Assembly (NCBI GenBank): GCA_016721765.1
Contig: JADKHO010000002.1
Location: 1 to 64,000, forward strand
Direction: 5' to 3'
Source: Bacteroidota bacterium
Lineage (GTDB): Bacteria > Bacteroidota > Bacteroidia > UBA4408
Length of the DNA: 64,000 nucleotides
The translations under genes were made by a program, and so were the position numbers. How positions within the stretch are numbered: the stretch's first letter is position 1; every line of letters begins with the position of its first letter. The notes under the pieces are model-generated. The model saw only the letters and a list, made by a program, of their open reading frames with translations. It was not told the origin of the DNA and did no database searches. Below, piece by piece: positions 8,339-16,312 of the stretch.

Positions 8339-9973
8339 ATGAAAACAAAAACTTTACTCTTGATACTGTTTCATGTTATTGCGTTTTCATCTTTTGCCCA
8401 ATGGGTAACTTCCTACAATGGAATTGATAATGCAAATGAAGATGCAAAATCTGCTGTATTAACTGATGAGCACGGATATGCCGTTTGTGGCCGATCCGAT
8501 TCAGCCTTTAAAAAGCGGGCTTTGCTATATAAATACGATGGTTTTGGAACGCTTAGCTGGACAAAAATTTTCAACACCCCCTATTCCTGTGAAGCTTTTT
8601 CGGTGGTGCAAACCAACGACAGTTGTCTCGTTATATTGGGCTATGCCAATACGGGTTCCGCTTTAGCCAATTTCGAAATATTTATGGCTAAAGTAAAATT
8701 GGATGGTACCGTTATTTATCAAAAAATAATCGGTAACAATTCAAGTGATGAAACTGCCTATGCAGCCGATATGTGCCCCGATGGTGGAATTATTGTAGCG
8801 GTGCAAACCAATAAAAACCCCGGATCTGCTATCGATTTAATGCTGGTGAAAATTTCTTCCTCAGGTAACATTCTTTGGACAAAAGATATCATTGATACCT
8901 ATTTTGCTGAAGTTCCTGTTGCCGTGAAATGCGATGCCTATGGCAATATTTTGTTAACCGGTTACATGATTCCTGCCATTACCAGTAACCCTATGTTTTA
9001 TGATATGTTTCTCATTAAATGCGATCTAACAGGCAATCTCATTTGGGCAAAACGTTTGGGTGGAACAAAATTCGATCAGGCCAACAATCTTGCAATTTTG
9101 AACAATGATAGTGGTTACGCAATTTGCGGACGAACCGAATCTTATGGTTCCGGAGGTGGCAGCACTTCTGCCTATTTAACTGTTCTCGATACCGGAGGAT
9201 ACGAAAAATGGTCACGTACCTTTAGTTTACCTACCTTTCAATTGATCGAATTTTTTGGTGTTGCAGCAGATTCACTCAACAATATATTTGCTTGCGGATT
9301 TATTCAAAACTACAACAATAATAACCCTTCCTTACTGGTTAAATACGACGCCAGCGGCAATGTGCTGTGGAATACAATTTATGACGATTCTACCAATAGA
9401 AATTCGGTTATGAATTCAATAATTAACAAGTATGATCTCACCCTTCCTTTTCAGCAATTTTTAATGTGTGGGCGCTCCGACCGCTTTAATTCTTCTGATA
9501 ATATCGAAGTTAAGATAATTGCTGAATTTGGCGTTTCTTGCGGCGATCCAAGTAATTCTTTAAGTGCCTATGTAGTGGATAGCGGATTGGCTGTTAATCT
9601 TTGGAATATTAACGATAGCATTGCCATCCCAATTGCAGATCATGGTAGCTATGGACAAAACTATAGCGCAGGAAATACTTATTCCCAATGCAACTTGGTT
9701 ATAGGAAGTGATGAGATATATGATAGTTTTGAGATGGAACTTTTTCCTAATCCTGCACATTCAAGTTTTGAAATCAGGGTTTCGGATCAAACAATGTTGG
9801 ATGCCACAATTGCCATTTATGATGTATTTGGTGAAAAGTTGAAGACTTTAAAAATTGATCAAACTCAGAAAAGCATAACTATAAATTCAACTTACCTTCC
9901 TGCTGGAATTTATTTAATTCAGTTAAGTAACAGCAATGGCAGGCAGTATACACGTACTTTGGTTATAAATTGA
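8339..9973 (+). CDS. T9SS type A sorting-domain protein with propeller-like repeats
   Basis: A 544-aa secreted protein. The signal peptide is residues 1-20, cleaved after SSFAQ. Residues 25-430 hold repeated blades ending in patterns such as LSWTKIFNTP, ILWTKDIIDT, LIWAKRLGGT and VLWNTIYDDS, each followed by a glycine-rich ICGRT or LLTGY turn, which resembles a beta-propeller of the SBBP kind. The C-terminus (ELFPNPAHSSFEI onward, ending YTRTLVIN) is a T9SS type A sorting domain. No catalytic site is visible, so a surface binding or structural role is possible. The stop overlaps the start region of the accC reading frame, but the real accC start is 30 bp downstream. Confidence 0.85.
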   Translation: MKTKTLLLILFHVIAFSSFAQWVTSYNGIDNANEDAKSAVLTDEHGYAVCGRSDSAFKKRALLYKYDGFGTLSWTKIFNTPYSCEAFSVVQTNDSCLVILGYANTGSALANFEIFMAKVKLDGTVIYQKIIGNNSSDETAYAADMCPDGGIIVAVQTNKNPGSAIDLMLVKISSSGNILWTKDIIDTYFAEVPVAVKCDAYGNILLTGYMIPAITSNPMFYDMFLIKCDLTGNLIWAKRLGGTKFDQANNLAILNNDSGYAICGRTESYGSGGGSTSAYLTVLDTGGYEKWSRTFSLPTFQLIEFFGVAADSLNNIFACGFIQNYNNNNPSLLVKYDASGNVLWNTIYDDSTNRNSVMNSIINKYDLTLPFQQFLMCGRSDRFNSSDNIEVKIIAEFGVSCGDPSNSLSAYVVDSGLAVNLWNINDSIAIPIADHGSYGQNYSAGNTYSQCNLVIGSDEIYDSFEMELFPNPAHSSFEIRVSDQTMLDATIAIYDVFGEKLKTLKIDQTQKSITINSTYLPAGIYLIQLSNSNGRQYTRTLVIN

Positions 9974-10002
9974 TACCCAAAAAAGAGATAGTAAATCAGG
10001 AT

Positions 10003-11496
10003 ATGAAAAAAATATTGATAGCAAATAGGGGAGAAATAGCCATTCGCGTAATGCGCACGTGTAAAGAAATGGGCATTAAAACGGTGGCCGTGTATAGCGA
10101 AGCAGACCGTAATTCACCCCATGTTAAATATGCCGATGAAGCAGTGTGTATTGGTCCTCCGCCATCCAATCAATCCTATTTACGCGGCGAAAAAATTATT
10201 GAAGTGTGTAAAAAATTAAACGTAGACGGCATACATCCCGGTTACGGTTTCCTTTCCGAAAATGCCGATTTTGCTCAAAAAGTGAGCGATGCCAAACTCA
10301 CATTCATTGGCCCTTCGCCAGAAGCCATGAACATTATGGGCGATAAACTATCAGCGAAGGCAGCTGCGAAAAAATACAATATTCCCATGGTTCCCGGCAC
10401 CGATGGGGCTATCGACGATGTGAATGAGGCTAAAAAAACAGCCGCAAAAGTTGGTTTCCCAATTCTTATAAAGGCATCAGCAGGTGGCGGGGGTAAAGGG
10501 ATGCGCATTGTGGAACGTATGGAGGATTTTGAAGAACAAATGAAATTAGCGGTGAGTGAAGCTACTTCAGCTTTCGGCAACGGAGCAGTCTTTATCGAGC
10601 GCTATGTTGCCGGTCCCCGACACATCGAAATTCAAGTGTTGGGCGATACGCATGGAAATATAGTGTACCTCTTTGAGCGCGAATGCAGTGTGCAACGCCG
10701 CCATCAAAAGGTAATTGAAGAAGCCCCATCGAGTGTACTCACACCCGAAATTCGTGAAGCCATGGGCAAATGTGCTGTGGATGTGGCGCGCGCTTGCAAT
10801 TATGTAGGTGCCGGTACAGTTGAGTTTTTGCTCGATGAAAATAAAAATTTCTATTTCCTCGAAATGAATACCCGCCTGCAAGTGGAGCATCCAGTAACCG
10901 AAATGATTACCGGTGTGGATTTGGTAAAAGAACAAATTGAAATTGCCCGCGGCAAAAAAATATCGTTTACCCAAAAGGATTTAAAAATTAAAGGACATTC
11001 CATCGAAGTGCGCGTGTATGCCGAAGATCCCGCAACTAATTTCTTACCCGACATCGGAACCCTTCAAACTTATCGTCGTCCGCAAGGCAATGGTGTGCGG
11101 GTGGACGATGGCTTTGAAGAAGGAATGAGCATTCCCATTTATTACGACCCTATGATTTCGAAACTCATATCTTATGGTAAGGATAGGGAAGAGGCCATTG
11201 CCAAAATGATTAGAGCAATTGATGAATATGAAATTGTGGGTGTGGAAACCACTTTGAAATTTTGTAAATTTGTACTCCAACACAATGCTTTTATTTCGGG
11301 TGATTTTGATACACATTTTGTAAAAAAGTATTTTACACCACAATCGCTGCAAACGGATGATGCTGCTGAAAAAGAAATAGGAGCCTTACTTGCTGCCCAC
11401 TTTCTTAGCCATGCAAAAAAAGCAACTCAGGTTGTGCTTCAAAACAATGATGGAAATAACAGCAAATGGAAAAGAAACAGGCTTTCGCAAGACTAA
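10003..11496 (+). CDS. accC: biotin carboxylase subunit of acetyl-/propionyl-CoA carboxylase
   Basis: A 497-aa ATP-grasp enzyme that carboxylates biotin on its carrier protein, the first step of malonyl-CoA (or methylmalonyl-CoA) formation. The ATG at 10003 gives the canonical start MKKILIANRGEIAIRV; an upstream TTG would add 11 non-conserved residues and overlap the previous gene. Visible motifs are the glycine-rich ATP loop SAGGGGKGMRIV, ECSVQRRHQKVIEEAPS and EMNTRLQVEHPVTE. It is about 45 residues longer than E. coli AccC, with a C-terminal tail (DDAAEKEIGALLAAHFLSH onward) after the biotin carboxylase C-terminal domain. No biotin carrier or carboxyltransferase gene is adjacent. Confidence 0.93.
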   Translation: MKKILIANRGEIAIRVMRTCKEMGIKTVAVYSEADRNSPHVKYADEAVCIGPPPSNQSYLRGEKIIEVCKKLNVDGIHPGYGFLSENADFAQKVSDAKLTFIGPSPEAMNIMGDKLSAKAAAKKYNIPMVPGTDGAIDDVNEAKKTAAKVGFPILIKASAGGGGKGMRIVERMEDFEEQMKLAVSEATSAFGNGAVFIERYVAGPRHIEIQVLGDTHGNIVYLFERECSVQRRHQKVIEEAPSSVLTPEIREAMGKCAVDVARACNYVGAGTVEFLLDENKNFYFLEMNTRLQVEHPVTEMITGVDLVKEQIEIARGKKISFTQKDLKIKGHSIEVRVYAEDPATNFLPDIGTLQTYRRPQGNGVRVDDGFEEGMSIPIYYDPMISKLISYGKDREEAIAKMIRAIDEYEIVGVETTLKFCKFVLQHNAFISGDFDTHFVKKYFTPQSLQTDDAAEKEIGALLAAHFLSHAKKATQVVLQNNDGNNSKWKRNRLSQD

Positions 11497-11538
11497 TGCT
11501 TTTGGCACAAATCTTGAAAGCTTAATGTGCTACATATC

Positions 11539-12150
11539 ATGAAACGTATTTCTCTTTTTGTTTTTGTTCTCTTTGCCATTCAAGGCTTTGCTCAAAACGA
11601 AGTGATTGGCGATAAAAAAGCACCCTCTGTTGATTTAAACCACATTCGCACCTATGCCACCGTAATTGATGGCGACACCATTCCGCTCATTTACCTCAGG
11701 CCCGCCTATAAAATCGAAGACCGCACATTTGCCAATCAAGTGCAAAAAAATAAGTGGAATCGCTTGGTGCGGGATGTTAAAATTACCTATCCCTATGCAA
11801 AACTGGCAGGAATAAAGTTGCGCAACTACAACGATATGCTGGCAGGCAAGTCTGAGTCAGAAAGGAAGGCACTCATGAAAAAAGTAGAGCGCGAATTAAA
11901 AGATGAATTTGGCCCCAAATTAAGCGACCTAACCATGAACCAAGGTCAATTGCTGATGAAACTCATCGATCGGGAAACCGGAAATACTTCCTACGAAATT
12001 GTGAAAGAATTGCGCGGTTCCTTTTCAGCCTTTTTTTGGCAGGGAATAGCAAAAATATTTTCGTCCGATATGAAAAAACGTTATGATGCGGATGGGGATG
12101 ACCGCAAGATTGAAGACATTATAACTCTAATTGATAAAGGATTGATTTAG
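11539..12150 (+). CDS. DUF4294 domain-containing secreted protein
   Basis: About 203 aa from the ATG at 11539, which begins a clear signal peptide (MKRISLFVFVLFAIQGFAQ). A GTG four codons upstream is possible but would spoil the signal. The body matches the DUF4294 pattern: YATVIDGDTIPLIYLRPAY, then an amphipathic charged helical region with YPYAKLAGIKL, and a C-terminal DRKIEDIITLIDKG. The family is restricted largely to Bacteroidota and has no assigned function. It probably resides in the periplasm. The gene is 42 bp after accC on the same strand. Confidence 0.8.
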   Translation: MKRISLFVFVLFAIQGFAQNEVIGDKKAPSVDLNHIRTYATVIDGDTIPLIYLRPAYKIEDRTFANQVQKNKWNRLVRDVKITYPYAKLAGIKLRNYNDMLAGKSESERKALMKKVERELKDEFGPKLSDLTMNQGQLLMKLIDRETGNTSYEIVKELRGSFSAFFWQGIAKIFSSDMKKRYDADGDDRKIEDIITLIDKGLI

Positions 12151-12398
12151 TGAAGTGTATATATGTTTAATTAAACTTATACATTAACAAAAAAATGCTT
12201 CAATATTTCGCTTTTTATAAGGAAGGAATTCTATTAGGCAAATGCACACCATTCTTTAAAAAAATCTCAGCTTAAATTCAAATTTTAGCCAATTACTCAT
12301 CAGCCTTGATTTTTTGCTTAATTTTGATCAAGCAAAAAGTGAGAAAATGTCCATCGAAAAAACAGAAATTACTATCTGATTTTATAATCTAAGTGGAC
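12151..12398. repeat. convergent intergenic region holding one copy of a dispersed repeat
   Basis: The gap lies between the convergent DUF4294 and SpoIIE genes. Positions 12271-12349, read on the minus strand, match 45470-45549 on the plus strand: both share GCAAAAAATCAAG, CTGATGAG and AATTGGCTAAAATTT blocks in the same order. The segment just after the DUF4294 stop (about 12158-12183) is a near-palindrome centred on GTTTAATTAAAC and could serve as a transcription stop, though no U tract follows. Confidence 0.7.
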
Positions 12399-13634
12399 TT
12401 AATTAAACCTACAACTCAGCAAAGCAATATCATCGATATAAGGCCTATTTTGCTTGAATTTGTTTAGCGAATTTATAAGATAGGAATTCACTTCATGCAT
12501 CGGCAATTCGGATTTTTTAACCAGCATACTTGCCACTTTTTCATATCCAAACTCTTCATCCATGTTGTTGTTTTGTTCCACCAAACCATCTGTGTAACAC
12601 AATAAAATACTGCCATGGGCTACGGTAATGATGCCTTCTTTAATGCGTTTAATTTCCTCCATCATCCCTAAACCTATGCAACCTGTTGTGAGCATCATAG
12701 GATTGTGCTTGGAAATAAGTAAAGGGGGATTATGACCTGCATTTATGTAGGTAAGTACCTTGGTCACCGTATTGTATTTGGCAACAAATAAGGTAATAAA
12801 TTTCTCGCCTTTGGCATTGTTAAATACCAATTCATTTAGTTCGAGGATTACTTCCGGTAAAGAAGAATTGTGCTTAAACAAAGCACGCAAATTAGCCTGA
12901 AAATTAGCCATCAACAAAGCTGCCGAAACCCCTTTTCCCGATACATCGGCCATACAAAATACCACTTCATTTTTATTGATACGAATAAAGTCGTAATAAT
13001 CACCACCCACTTGCTGATGCGGCTGATAATAGGCTGCTATCTCCAATTTATCGTCGTTGGGCAATGAGCTGGGAAACAACATGGATTGCATCTCCGAAGC
13101 CATTTTCATTTCCTTACGTTCTCCTTCCTGACGAATATTTTCGAGGGTGAGCTTTTGGTTTTCGATGGCAACTAATATAATGTTGGTAAGCGTTTGAATA
13201 AAAGGCAAATGCTTAATAGTTGGACTCATTTCCAACTTATCTTCATCAATATCTCCGATAAGCAAATAAGCAATTGCTTTAGAATTGTGAAAAACAGGAA
13301 TCACCACATCAAAAGTGGTGGAATTTCCAAAAACATTTATTTCGGTAATTTCTTTAAAGCGAAGTATGCTCTCATCAAACTTAATCTCATCGTCCATATC
13401 CATATCCATCCCTTGCTTGAGCACGCAAATCCAATTAGTGGCATGAATAAATAGCGCCAGTTTGCCAATCTTTAAATCGTTTACTAAAATCTGCTCATAA
13501 ATGTTGAATAAATCTTGTGTAGGAACATTGCTATTAATCGCCTTGGTAATTTCCAAAAGCGATTTTAGCTTAAGATTATTCATTTTTCTGCGTGACAGAA
13601 TTCCTTCTCCGCGCTCTTTGCGATCGTCCTTCAT
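12399..13634 (-). CDS. GAF-like plus SpoIIE (PP2C-type) serine phosphatase
   Basis: A 411-aa cytoplasmic regulator. Residues 25-165 form a GAF-like sensor, a charged coiled-coil linker runs about 165-190, and the SpoIIE/RsbU phosphatase domain covers about 195-411. Metal-binding and core motifs of the phosphatase are visible: QVGGDYYDF, FCMADVSGKGVSAALLMA, YINAGHNPPLL, LLCYTDGLVEQ and YIDDIALLSCRF. Such enzymes dephosphorylate anti-sigma-factor antagonists or other Ser/Thr phosphoproteins in partner-switching pathways. No anti-sigma or antagonist gene lies next to it. The ATG at 13634 is 29 bp from the LpxD-like gene stop. An internal ATG (MNNLKLKSLL) could be the real start. Confidence 0.85.
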   Translation of the reverse strand: MKDDRKERGEGILSRRKMNNLKLKSLLEITKAINSNVPTQDLFNIYEQILVNDLKIGKLALFIHATNWICVLKQGMDMDMDDEIKFDESILRFKEITEINVFGNSTTFDVVIPVFHNSKAIAYLLIGDIDEDKLEMSPTIKHLPFIQTLTNIILVAIENQKLTLENIRQEGERKEMKMASEMQSMLFPSSLPNDDKLEIAAYYQPHQQVGGDYYDFIRINKNEVVFCMADVSGKGVSAALLMANFQANLRALFKHNSSLPEVILELNELVFNNAKGEKFITLFVAKYNTVTKVLTYINAGHNPPLLISKHNPMMLTTGCIGLGMMEEIKRIKEGIITVAHGSILLCYTDGLVEQNNNMDEEFGYEKVASMLVKKSELPMHEVNSYLINSLNKFKQNRPYIDDIALLSCRFN

Positions 13635-13663
13635 GCAGCAGAAATTAATGTAGTGAATTTCAT

Positions 13664-14596
13664 TTATTGATTTTCATTTTCAAACAATTCATTGATACGC
13701 TTCAAGTAGGCAATTTCCTTCATTTTATGACGGGCATCTTGCACCGGAGAACCAAAGTAGGTGCGGTTGCCTTCAATACTTTTGCCCACTCCCGATTGTC
13801 CTAACACTACAGCACCTTTGCCAATCGTTAAATCTTTTTGCACGCCCACTTGTCCCCAAAGGGTAACATCGTCTTCAATGGTAACTACCCCGGCAACGCC
13901 CACCTGTGCAGCCATTAAGCAATTTTGCCCCACCACTGTATCGTGACCGATATGTATCTGATTGTCGAGTTTCGTTCCTTTTCCAATGCGGGTATCCGCT
14001 GATACTCCTTTATCAATTGTACACAAGGCACCAATTTCTACATCGTCTTCAATGACTACCCTGCCGCAAGAAAACATTTTATCAAAACCACTTGGTCGCT
14101 TCTTAAAATAAAAAGCATCTGCGCCAAGCACGGTTCCTGCATGAATGGTAACATTATCGCCAATTAGGGTGTGATCGTAAATGCTCACATTTGAGTGTAT
14201 AATACAATTTTTACCAATTACAACATGTTCGCCCACAAAAACGCCGGGTTGTAAAATGGTTCCTTCTCCAATTTTTGCTGTATCGCTAATAAATTTAGTA
14301 GCTGCTTGAAAGGTGCGGAAATGCTTGCACAGGTAAACATAATCCCGAAATGGATCATCCGAAATAATGAGTGCTTTGCCTTCCGGACAAGGTAATTCCT
14401 TATTTATAATAATGGTGGTAGCCTTGGATTGAAGCGCCTTGTCGTAATATTTAGGATGGTCCACAAAAGTTAAATCCCCGTTTTCAACATTGTGAATTTC
14501 ATTTATTCCACTAATCTTAAAATCAGCAGCTCCGTGGTAATTAGCGTTTATAAGTTCAGCTATTCGCTGCAGCGATTGCACTTCGTTTAACTTCAT
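13664..14596 (-). CDS. LpxD-like UDP-3-O-acylglucosamine N-acyltransferase
   Basis: A 310-aa left-handed beta-helix acyltransferase. Residues 1-100 form the uridine-binding N-terminal domain, with SGINEIHNVENGDLTFVDHP matching LpxD. Hexapeptide repeats (such as IGEGTI, IGKNCI, IGDNVTIHAGTVLGADAFYFKK) run from about 105 to 285, including the catalytic-type His in NQIHIGHD. LpxD adds the second acyl chain in lipid A synthesis. It is about 30 residues shorter than usual LpxD, and Bacteroidota often carry a second LpxD-like gene beside efp, as here, so the exact acceptor may differ. It lies 104 bp after efp, behind a terminator hairpin. Confidence 0.8.
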   Translation of the reverse strand: MKLNEVQSLQRIAELINANYHGAADFKISGINEIHNVENGDLTFVDHPKYYDKALQSKATTIIINKELPCPEGKALIISDDPFRDYVYLCKHFRTFQAATKFISDTAKIGEGTILQPGVFVGEHVVIGKNCIIHSNVSIYDHTLIGDNVTIHAGTVLGADAFYFKKRPSGFDKMFSCGRVVIEDDVEIGALCTIDKGVSADTRIGKGTKLDNQIHIGHDTVVGQNCLMAAQVGVAGVVTIEDDVTLWGQVGVQKDLTIGKGAVVLGQSGVGKSIEGNRTYFGSPVQDARHKMKEIAYLKRINELFENENQ

Positions 14597-14649
14597 GAAT
14601 GTTGTTTTTGTAGAAAAATGACACTTTAAATTTACGAATATTAATTAAA

Positions 14650-14683
14650 AAAAGGCTAACCCCTAAAACGGAATTAGCCTTTT
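14650..14683 (-). terminator. rho-independent terminator after efp
   Basis: A perfect 10-bp stem (AAAAGGCTAA with TTAGCCTTTT) closes a 14-nt loop. On the minus strand a T-rich run follows the stem. It lies 18 bp after the efp stop codon and can stop efp transcription before the LpxD-like gene. Confidence 0.75.
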
Positions 14684-14700
14684 CTGATTTTTATAAACTA

Positions 14701-15261
14701 CTATTTAACACGCTCATTGTAGGAAAAAGTGCGGGTATCAATCTTTATTTTATCGCCTTCGTTGCAAAATAGTGGAACGTTAATAATGGCGCCTGTTTCA
14801 AGTGTTGCTTGTTTCAATGTGTTTGTAGCAGTATCGCCTTTTAAACCCGGTTCGGTGTAGGTGATTACCAATTCCACAAACGTAGGTGGCTCGGCTGCGA
14901 TTGCAATCTCATTTTCAAAGGCCACTTTTACTTCCATGCCTTCTTTCATGAATTTTAATCCTTCGCCAAATAAATTTGAGGCTATTTCTAATTGCTCAAA
15001 TGTAGCATTGTCCATACACACAATATTTTCACCTTCGGCATAAATGTATTGCAACATACGGTATTCCACACGCGCCAATTGCACTTCTTCGCCCGAACGA
15101 AAACGATATTCAACCGATTTTCCGCTTTTAAAATTTTTCATTTTAGCTTGGTAAAATGCTCTTAAATTGCCGGGTGTACGGTGCTGATATTCAGTTATCA
15201 AACACAATTCATTATTAAATCGGATAAAAGATCCTACACCAATGTCAGAAGTTGTTGCCAT
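14701..15261 (-). CDS. efp: elongation factor P
   Basis: A 186-aa translation factor that relieves ribosome stalling at polyproline. Three domains are present: KOW-like (1-62), OB domain (about 65-125, VEYRMLQYIYAEGENIVCMD) and C-terminal OB (130-186, ending ATLETGAIINVPLFCNEGDKIKIDTRTFSYNERVK in family fashion). The domain I loop that normally carries a modified Lys or Arg reads HRTPGNLRAF, with Asn32 at the tip (codon AAT, 15166-15168). The gene has a consensus promoter with exact spacing and its own terminator, so it is probably transcribed alone. The start ATG is followed by a conventional N-terminus. Confidence 0.95.
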   Translation of the reverse strand: MATTSDIGVGSFIRFNNELCLITEYQHRTPGNLRAFYQAKMKNFKSGKSVEYRFRSGEEVQLARVEYRMLQYIYAEGENIVCMDNATFEQLEIASNLFGEGLKFMKEGMEVKVAFENEIAIAAEPPTFVELVITYTEPGLKGDTATNTLKQATLETGAIINVPLFCNEGDKIKIDTRTFSYNERVK

Positions 15262-15295
15262 ACAAATTTTTACTAATTTATTTTTTTTAGAGCCG

Positions 15296-15325
15296 CAAAT
15301 TTAAGCTAAAAGTGCGAATCTGCAA
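15296..15325 (-). promoter_or_regulatory. efp promoter (TTG-N19-TAAATTTG)
   Basis: On the minus strand, TTG (15323-15325) and TAAATTTG (15296-15303) are separated by exactly 19 bp, the Bacteroidota sigma-ABfr consensus. The -7 box ends 34 bp before the efp ATG. Confidence 0.75.
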
Positions 15326-15358
15326 GTGTGTGCTTTAGCTGAAAGAGCAATTGTGTTT

Positions 15359-15457
15359 AACCGCGGAGTGCGCTGAGGAGACGCAGAGGGTGCGAAGATT
15401 ATAATAAAAAGAATATCAACTTCGCGAACCTTGCGCGATCTTTACGTGCTTTGCCGT
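15359..15457. repeat. imperfect inverted repeat of short GC-rich units
   Basis: The left arm (15359-15397) contains repeated GCGGAG, GCTGAG and GCAGAG words at 10-11-bp spacing. The right arm (15420-15457) is its imperfect reverse complement, built from TTCGCGAA, TTGCGCGA and TTTGCCGT words. A 22-nt AT-rich centre separates them. The sequence stands out from its AT-rich surroundings and sits between the convergent-side end of the methyltransferase gene and the efp promoter. Similar 11-mer arrays occur dispersed in Bacteroidota genomes; function is unknown. Confidence 0.5.
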
Positions 15458-15474
15458 AAATGAAATTATTCACT

Positions 15475-16137
15475 TTAATAGTTCATCAACATTCGATTGC
15501 CACCCGGAATGACAAGTGTTTTTGCGAAAGGAAAAACAGCAGTGAATCGCTCCGCCACTAGTGCAAATTGGCTTTCGTGAAGGGGATTATCGAGTACATA
15601 ATTAAAATAGAGCTTCCCGGCATCCGCTAAATGCGCTTTTAGCAAGGTAATGAAATGTGTTTGCTGAAATTGTTCAGGCACATCAATTTCTTGAAATAAA
15701 TCCACCGCTATTAAATCAAACTTTTCGTAGCTGCTTTCAAGGTAATGCAAGGCATCGTCCTCTATCACACTGCAGTTTCTCAACTTGTCAAAATCAAAAT
15801 ACAGTTTAGCCAATTTAAGCACTTCACTATCTATTTCAACTCCGGTGATGCTGCAATTAAATTTCAATTCCTTTTGCAGGATGTGGGCAATACTGCCTGC
15901 TCCAAATCCCAGTATCAAGGCATTTTTGGGTGATTTGTTGCGCAGTTTTGTAACCGCAAATGCCCGTTGAAATGCTTGATGCAAATTCCCAAAAGAATAA
16001 TTTGCCCTACCGGAATCCAAAATAAATTTATTGTGATGCAGCATTACCCTTAATTCAGCATTGTGCACCGAATGTGTTTGATACACCAAACGGTCGAAAA
16101 AATAACTGCTTAATCGAAATAAAAAGGGGTAATCCAT
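15475..16137 (-). CDS. spermidine-synthase-like SAM-dependent methyltransferase fold protein
   Basis: A 220-aa protein with the Rossmann fold of polyamine synthases. NALILGFGAGSIAHIL is the nucleotide-binding glycine loop, TGVEIDSEVLKLAK the acidic motif, and DLIAVDLFQ the segment that would hold the catalytic Asp. The N-terminal beta hairpin (ELRVMLHHNKFILDSG) also matches SpeE-like proteins. It is shorter than true spermidine synthase (about 280 aa), and the polyamine-binding motif GGGDG is replaced by GFGAG. A role as a polyamine synthase is therefore doubtful; a methyltransferase-like function is equally possible. Confidence 0.7.
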   Translation of the reverse strand: MDYPFLFRLSSYFFDRLVYQTHSVHNAELRVMLHHNKFILDSGRANYSFGNLHQAFQRAFAVTKLRNKSPKNALILGFGAGSIAHILQKELKFNCSITGVEIDSEVLKLAKLYFDFDKLRNCSVIEDDALHYLESSYEKFDLIAVDLFQEIDVPEQFQQTHFITLLKAHLADAGKLYFNYVLDNPLHESQFALVAERFTAVFPFAKTLVIPGGNRMLMNY

Positions 16138-16312
16138 TGAAGGGTTTTACGAATTCGGTGCAACATTATAAATTAAAAATGAAAGATTCATCGCTGTAAA
16201 GCAATAATTTGTCAAGTTGCTTTACTTGCTAAGTCTAAAAATGCTAAAGATTAATGACTTAGTGCTTACTTTAGAAAAAATATATCGGGGGGAGGGGGTT
16301 AATAGCATCACC

